A stretch of 64,000 nucleotides of DNA from contig JAUNGE010000006.1 of assembly GCA_030524675.1 (NCBI GenBank), positions 1 through 64,000 of the forward strand, in the 5' to 3' direction. This DNA is from a bacterium. GTDB taxonomy: Bacteria > Bacillota > Clostridia > Lachnospirales > Lachnospiraceae. Shown piece by piece: positions 60,905 through 64,000 of this stretch (the stretch's first letter is position 1; every line of letters starts with the position of its first letter). The position numbers and the translations under genes were made by a program. The notes below the pieces were generated by a model. The model saw nothing but the letters and a program-made list of their open reading frames with translations. It ran no database searches and was not told the DNA's origin.

Positions 60905-62704
60905 ATGAATCGCAGGAAAAAGAAAGCGGCAGGGTTCTTTACACTGCTTTTGGCGGGACTGCTGCTTACCGGCTGTGAGGGCAGTACAGGGAGCTGGGGT
61001 TTCCCAGAGCCGCTGGTGAGCCCAGATGAGACCTATGAAAAGACGGACAGTGCCGCGGATTCTCATTTGGAGGATAAGCTCTCTCTTTATGAAGAGGATG
61101 ACCTCCCGATGGTGACCATGTACCTGACAGTTGGCCAGGGAAATGCGGACGATGGCACAAACCACACTTGGGCCGAGGTAAATGCGTATTCCTTTGAGGA
61201 ATATGAGGAAATGGGCCTTGATTCCCCCTATCAGTGCGAGGCCGTGCTCCAGGTAGGGGATGAAGCCGGCCCCGTGCAGGGGGAATTCGGCTATGGTGTC
61301 ACTGCCGCCAATGCGGTGGTGCAGATCCGCGGGGAAAATGCCTCAGAACAGGAGCAGAAGAGCTACCGCATTGACATTAAACAAGGAAAGGGGAAATGGG
61401 AGGATCAGAAAGTGGTGACCCTGAACAAGCATGTGGGGGATCCGCTGCGTATCACCAATAAGCTGTGCTATTCTCTGATGGAGGGAATCCCGGGCATGTT
61501 CAGCGCCAGAACCCGCTTCGTGCATCTGTATGTGAAAGATAAAACCGAGGGTGAGGACGGATTGTTTGTGGATTATGGCCTGTTCACCCAGACAGAGCAA
61601 ATCAACAAAACCTACCTGAAGAATCACGGCCTGGATGAGGATGGAAATCTGTACAAGGCGGAGAACTTTGACTGGGGGCGGCATGAGGACAGCATACAGC
61701 CTGCCACTGCTTCCAGTTTCGACCAGGATGCCTTTGAACAGTATCTGGAAATCAAGGGCAGCAACAACGACCACTCGGGACTGATCGAGATGCTGGAGGC
61801 GGTGAATGACCCCTCCAGGAACATCAGGGAGGTGCTGGATACATATTTTGACCGGAAGAACCTTTATTCTTGGATGGCCTTTCATATGCTTATCGGAAAC
61901 AAGGATACGGCACACGGAAGCTATTATCTCTACAAGCCTCAGGCCATGGATAAATGGTACTTCATTTCCTGGAATAATTCCGGCGCTTTTTCAGAAATTT
62001 TCACTCGAATGAGGGATGAGGGCTACAGCGCCTCCTGGAGCACAGGGATCTTTACCTATACCGGAAATGTACTTTTTGAACGCATTTTCCAAGATGAGAA
62101 ATGCAGGGAGGAGTTTGCAGATACCGTGGAGCTGCTGTATGAGGAATATCTTACGCCGGAGAAGATCGCATCCCTTGCAGAACCCATGCTTCTGGAAGTG
62201 CAGAAACAGGTGTATTCTCTGCCAGATTCCCTCCATGTAAAAGTGACTAGAGAGGAGCAGGAGCAGATCGTGCGGGAGATGGCGCAGGAGACGGAACGCA
62301 ATTTTTACCTGTTCTGGGAAAGCCTAGAGCAGCCTTGGCCTTTCCATATCCTGGAGCCGCAGGCAGAAGAAGACGCCCTGACCCTGTGTTGGGAGGAAGC
62401 CTACTGCTTCCAGGACCCGGAAGAGAAGACTCCGGTAACATACACCGTGGAGCTGGCAGACAACTATCGGTTCCAGGACTGCATTGCGAAAGAGAGTAAG
62501 GTGGAAGGTACTTCCCTAACCGTGCAAAAGCTGCCGCCAGGCCAGTATTTTATCCGGGTACGGGCAGAGACGTCCACCGGCTCCAGTCAGGATGCCTGTG
62601 AGCACTACTATACGGAGCAGGGAACTACCATTTACAGCACCCAGTGTTTTTATATTCACGAAGACGGAAGCGCAGAGCTTTCCCTGTATACAGAGGAAGA
62701 TTAG
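60905..62704 (+). CDS. CotH-like lipoprotein, probable pseudokinase
   Basis: 599-residue paralogue of the preceding gene, alike from end to end. The lipobox LLAGLLLTGCEG places the anchor near residue 24. The segments VQIRGENASEQEQKSYRI, FVDYGLFTQTEQINKTYL and the final EDGSAELSL track the first copy, but the two acidic sites differ: GNFDVGARNAYIY is here GNKDTAHGSYYLY, and SWDNDVS is SWNNSGA, so the DxD-like metal site is lost. It is likely a partner or scaffold rather than an active kinase. It starts after GAGAGGAAGGAGCG, 36 bases beyond the first copy, and is four bases from the VTC gene. Confidence 0.83.
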   Translation: MNRRKKKAAGFFTLLLAGLLLTGCEGSTGSWGFPEPLVSPDETYEKTDSAADSHLEDKLSLYEEDDLPMVTMYLTVGQGNADDGTNHTWAEVNAYSFEEYEEMGLDSPYQCEAVLQVGDEAGPVQGEFGYGVTAANAVVQIRGENASEQEQKSYRIDIKQGKGKWEDQKVVTLNKHVGDPLRITNKLCYSLMEGIPGMFSARTRFVHLYVKDKTEGEDGLFVDYGLFTQTEQINKTYLKNHGLDEDGNLYKAENFDWGRHEDSIQPATASSFDQDAFEQYLEIKGSNNDHSGLIEMLEAVNDPSRNIREVLDTYFDRKNLYSWMAFHMLIGNKDTAHGSYYLYKPQAMDKWYFISWNNSGAFSEIFTRMRDEGYSASWSTGIFTYTGNVLFERIFQDEKCREEFADTVELLYEEYLTPEKIASLAEPMLLEVQKQVYSLPDSLHVKVTREEQEQIVREMAQETERNFYLFWESLEQPWPFHILEPQAEEDALTLCWEEAYCFQDPEEKTPVTYTVELADNYRFQDCIAKESKVEGTSLTVQKLPPGQYFIRVRAETSTGSSQDACEHYYTEQGTTIYSTQCFYIHEDGSAELSLYTEED

Positions 62705-62706
62705 TT

Positions 62707-63480
62707 ATGGCAGATATGGGACAGAAACAGCCGGTGTACCGGAATGAATGGAAATATTATATTTCGCTGTGGGAGGCAGAGGCGCTGAAAGGCAGGCTGC
62801 GGCCCTTTCTGCAGCCGGATCCTCATGCGGTGAACGGGAGTTATACAATCCGCAGCTTGTATTTTGACGATTACTGGAATTCCTCCTACGAGGAGAAACT
62901 GATGGGGGTGGAGGAGCGTCAGAAGTGGAGGATCCGTATCTATGACTACAGTGACGGCCGCATCAGCTTGGAGCGCAAGAAAAAACAGGGCAGCTATATC
63001 CACAAGGATGCGGCGGTGATTACTCGCAGAGAATATGAGCAGATACTGAACCAGGATTTTCTCTTTCTGCTTTCCCATCCGGCGGCATTGTGCCGGGAAT
63101 TTTATTACGAGTGCGTCTCCAGACTTCAGAGGCCGAAGGTGATCGTGGATTATGAGCGGGAGCCGTTGATTTGCAGTGAGGGAAACGTGCGGATTACCTT
63201 TGACCGTGATGTGCGGGCTGCTGTGGGGGGATGGGATATTTTCGACCCAGAGCTTCCCACCCTTGCGGCACTGGATCCGGGGATGCTGGTGCTGGAAGTG
63301 AAATTCACACAGTTTTTGCCGGGGCTGATCCAAAAGCTGCTGCCCTCTTTTGGGCAGGAGTTTTGGGCAATATCAAAATATACACTTTGCTATGAGCGGG
63401 CACATTATCTGACGGATACGCTCGCGGGCATTACAAAGACGAGTGGGAGGAACGAAAATGAATTTAGAGGATTATTTTAA
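62707..63480 (+). CDS. VTC-domain polyphosphate polymerase-like protein
   Basis: 257-residue cytosolic protein of the VTC family, whose eukaryotic Vtc4 builds polyphosphate from ATP. The tunnel-lining basic and acidic residues typical of the fold are visible: YRNEWKYYIS, TIRSLYFDDYWNSSYEEKL, QKWRIRIYDYSDGRISLERK, KVIVDYEREPL, VRITFDRDVR and the C-terminal Glu-Lys pair in VLEVKFTQFLPGLIQKLL. The ATG at 62707 lies two bases after the stop of the second CotH gene, so translation is probably coupled. A DUF4956 membrane protein gene overlaps its end. Polymerase activity is inferred from the family. Confidence 0.88.
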   Translation: MADMGQKQPVYRNEWKYYISLWEAEALKGRLRPFLQPDPHAVNGSYTIRSLYFDDYWNSSYEEKLMGVEERQKWRIRIYDYSDGRISLERKKKQGSYIHKDAAVITRREYEQILNQDFLFLLSHPAALCREFYYECVSRLQRPKVIVDYEREPLICSEGNVRITFDRDVRAAVGGWDIFDPELPTLAALDPGMLVLEVKFTQFLPGLIQKLLPSFGQEFWAISKYTLCYERAHYLTDTLAGITKTSGRNENEFRGLF

Positions 63481-64000
63481 AAAGTCTGTCTGGGAGTCTT
63501 TTATGGCAGGCCAGAGCCTTAGCAGTGATTTCGTTGCCAAAGTGGTGGTTGCCATGGTTCTGGCATTGGTGCTGGGAATTCTGATCAACCGAATTTATGG
63601 ACATTACTATGGCGGAGTGGTTTATTCCAGCTCCTTTGCGGCAACGCTGGTGGGAATGACGGTGCTGACTTGTATGTTGACGCTGGCTATCAGCAGCAAC
63701 ATTGTGATTTCTCTTGGTATGGTAGGCGCGCTTTCCATCGTTCGCTACCGTACAGCCATCAAAGACCCCATGGATCTTTTGTATCTGTTCTGGGCAATTT
63801 CCGTGGGCATTACCCTGGGGGCGGGGCTTTACCTTCTGGTGGCTGCGTCAATGCTCATCATGGTTTTTGTAATCCATCTGTTTTATAACCGGCGCAAAAA
63901 GGGGACGATTTTCATTCTGGTAGCTCATTACACATCCAACAATGCCGGGGATGAAATCCTGCGGAGCCTGAGAAAAACAAAGTTTCAGCTGAAGTCAAAA
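63458..64000 (+). CDS. DUF4956 membrane protein (cut by the window end)
   Basis: At least 181 residues; the frame is still open at the right edge. It begins MNLEDYFKKSVWESFMAG after GGGAGGAACGAAA and has four hydrophobic segments at about 24-44, 55-78, 80-95 and 100-140. The hallmark VGALSIVRYRTAIKDPMDLL is present, with a soluble C-terminal part beginning KGTIFILVAH. DUF4956 genes are commonly beside VTC genes, and here the two overlap by 23 bases. A role as membrane partner or exporter for the VTC product is inference. Confidence 0.87.
   Translation, partial: MNLEDYFKKSVWESFMAGQSLSSDFVAKVVVAMVLALVLGILINRIYGHYYGGVVYSSSFAATLVGMTVLTCMLTLAISSNIVISLGMVGALSIVRYRTAIKDPMDLLYLFWAISVGITLGAGLYLLVAASMLIMVFVIHLFYNRRKKGTIFILVAHYTSNNAGDEILRSLRKTKFQLKSK

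Overview
The window reads as chromosomal DNA of a Gram-positive, endospore-forming anaerobe of the class Clostridia, most probably Lachnospiraceae (Blautia/Mediterraneibacter-like). The reasons are the spore genes (yyaC, spoVG, spoVT), the glgC-glgD pair, a CBS-domain manganese pyrophosphatase, DUF5711 and LysM membrane proteins, a DnaD/DnaC-type helicase loader pair, strong AGGAGG ribosome sites and lipoprotein signals with no outer-membrane genes. No rRNA, tRNA, CRISPR array, transposase or complete prophage was seen. Species placement is inference.

Positions 1-48.7 kb are mostly housekeeping. In order: mtnN; a membrane protein; a candidate small RNA; yyaC; an MPN-like/LysM protein; a DUF5711 protein; transketolase; a polyol dehydrogenase with its ROK repressor and a clear palindromic operator; glucokinase; CBS-pyrophosphatase; a flavin reductase/shikimate-kinase-like/class A PBP cluster; helD; queT behind a preQ1-like riboswitch; murC; a DnaA-box cluster in front of a DnaD-like/DnaC-like pair; prs; a fructosamine deglycase/kinase pair divergent from a second ROK regulator; asnS; glgC-glgD; spoVG; an NhaC antiporter; pth-mfd; and a WYL-ferritin-RtcB-WYL block. 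A family of short palindromic intergenic repeats (core GGTCAAAA...TTTTGACC) recurs at least six times between 0 and 40 kb.

Positions 49.5-51.1 kb are an accessory scar: an AlbA_2/Schlafen-type ATPase pseudogene with an in-frame amber codon and missing ends, then a small coupled DUF3791/DUF3990 module whose DUF3990 gene appears internally deleted.

From 51.2 kb to the right edge lies the most interesting part: one tightly packed operon for a Gram-positive Pel-type exopolysaccharide (pelD, pelE, pelA-like deacetylase, pelF, pelG) that continues without a break into two CotH-kinase-like lipoproteins, a VTC-domain polyphosphate polymerase-like protein and a DUF4956 membrane protein cut by the window end. 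The first gene, a fusion of a nucleotide-sugar epimerase-like domain to PelD, is split by a run of nine G residues, which could be a phase-variable switch or a sequencing error. PelD keeps an RxxD c-di-GMP-binding motif beside a ruined GGDEF site. The first CotH keeps its catalytic-type acidic residues and the second has lost them. Together this suggests a c-di-GMP-controlled, possibly on/off-switching matrix system with a phosphate/polyphosphate branch; that combined role is inference.
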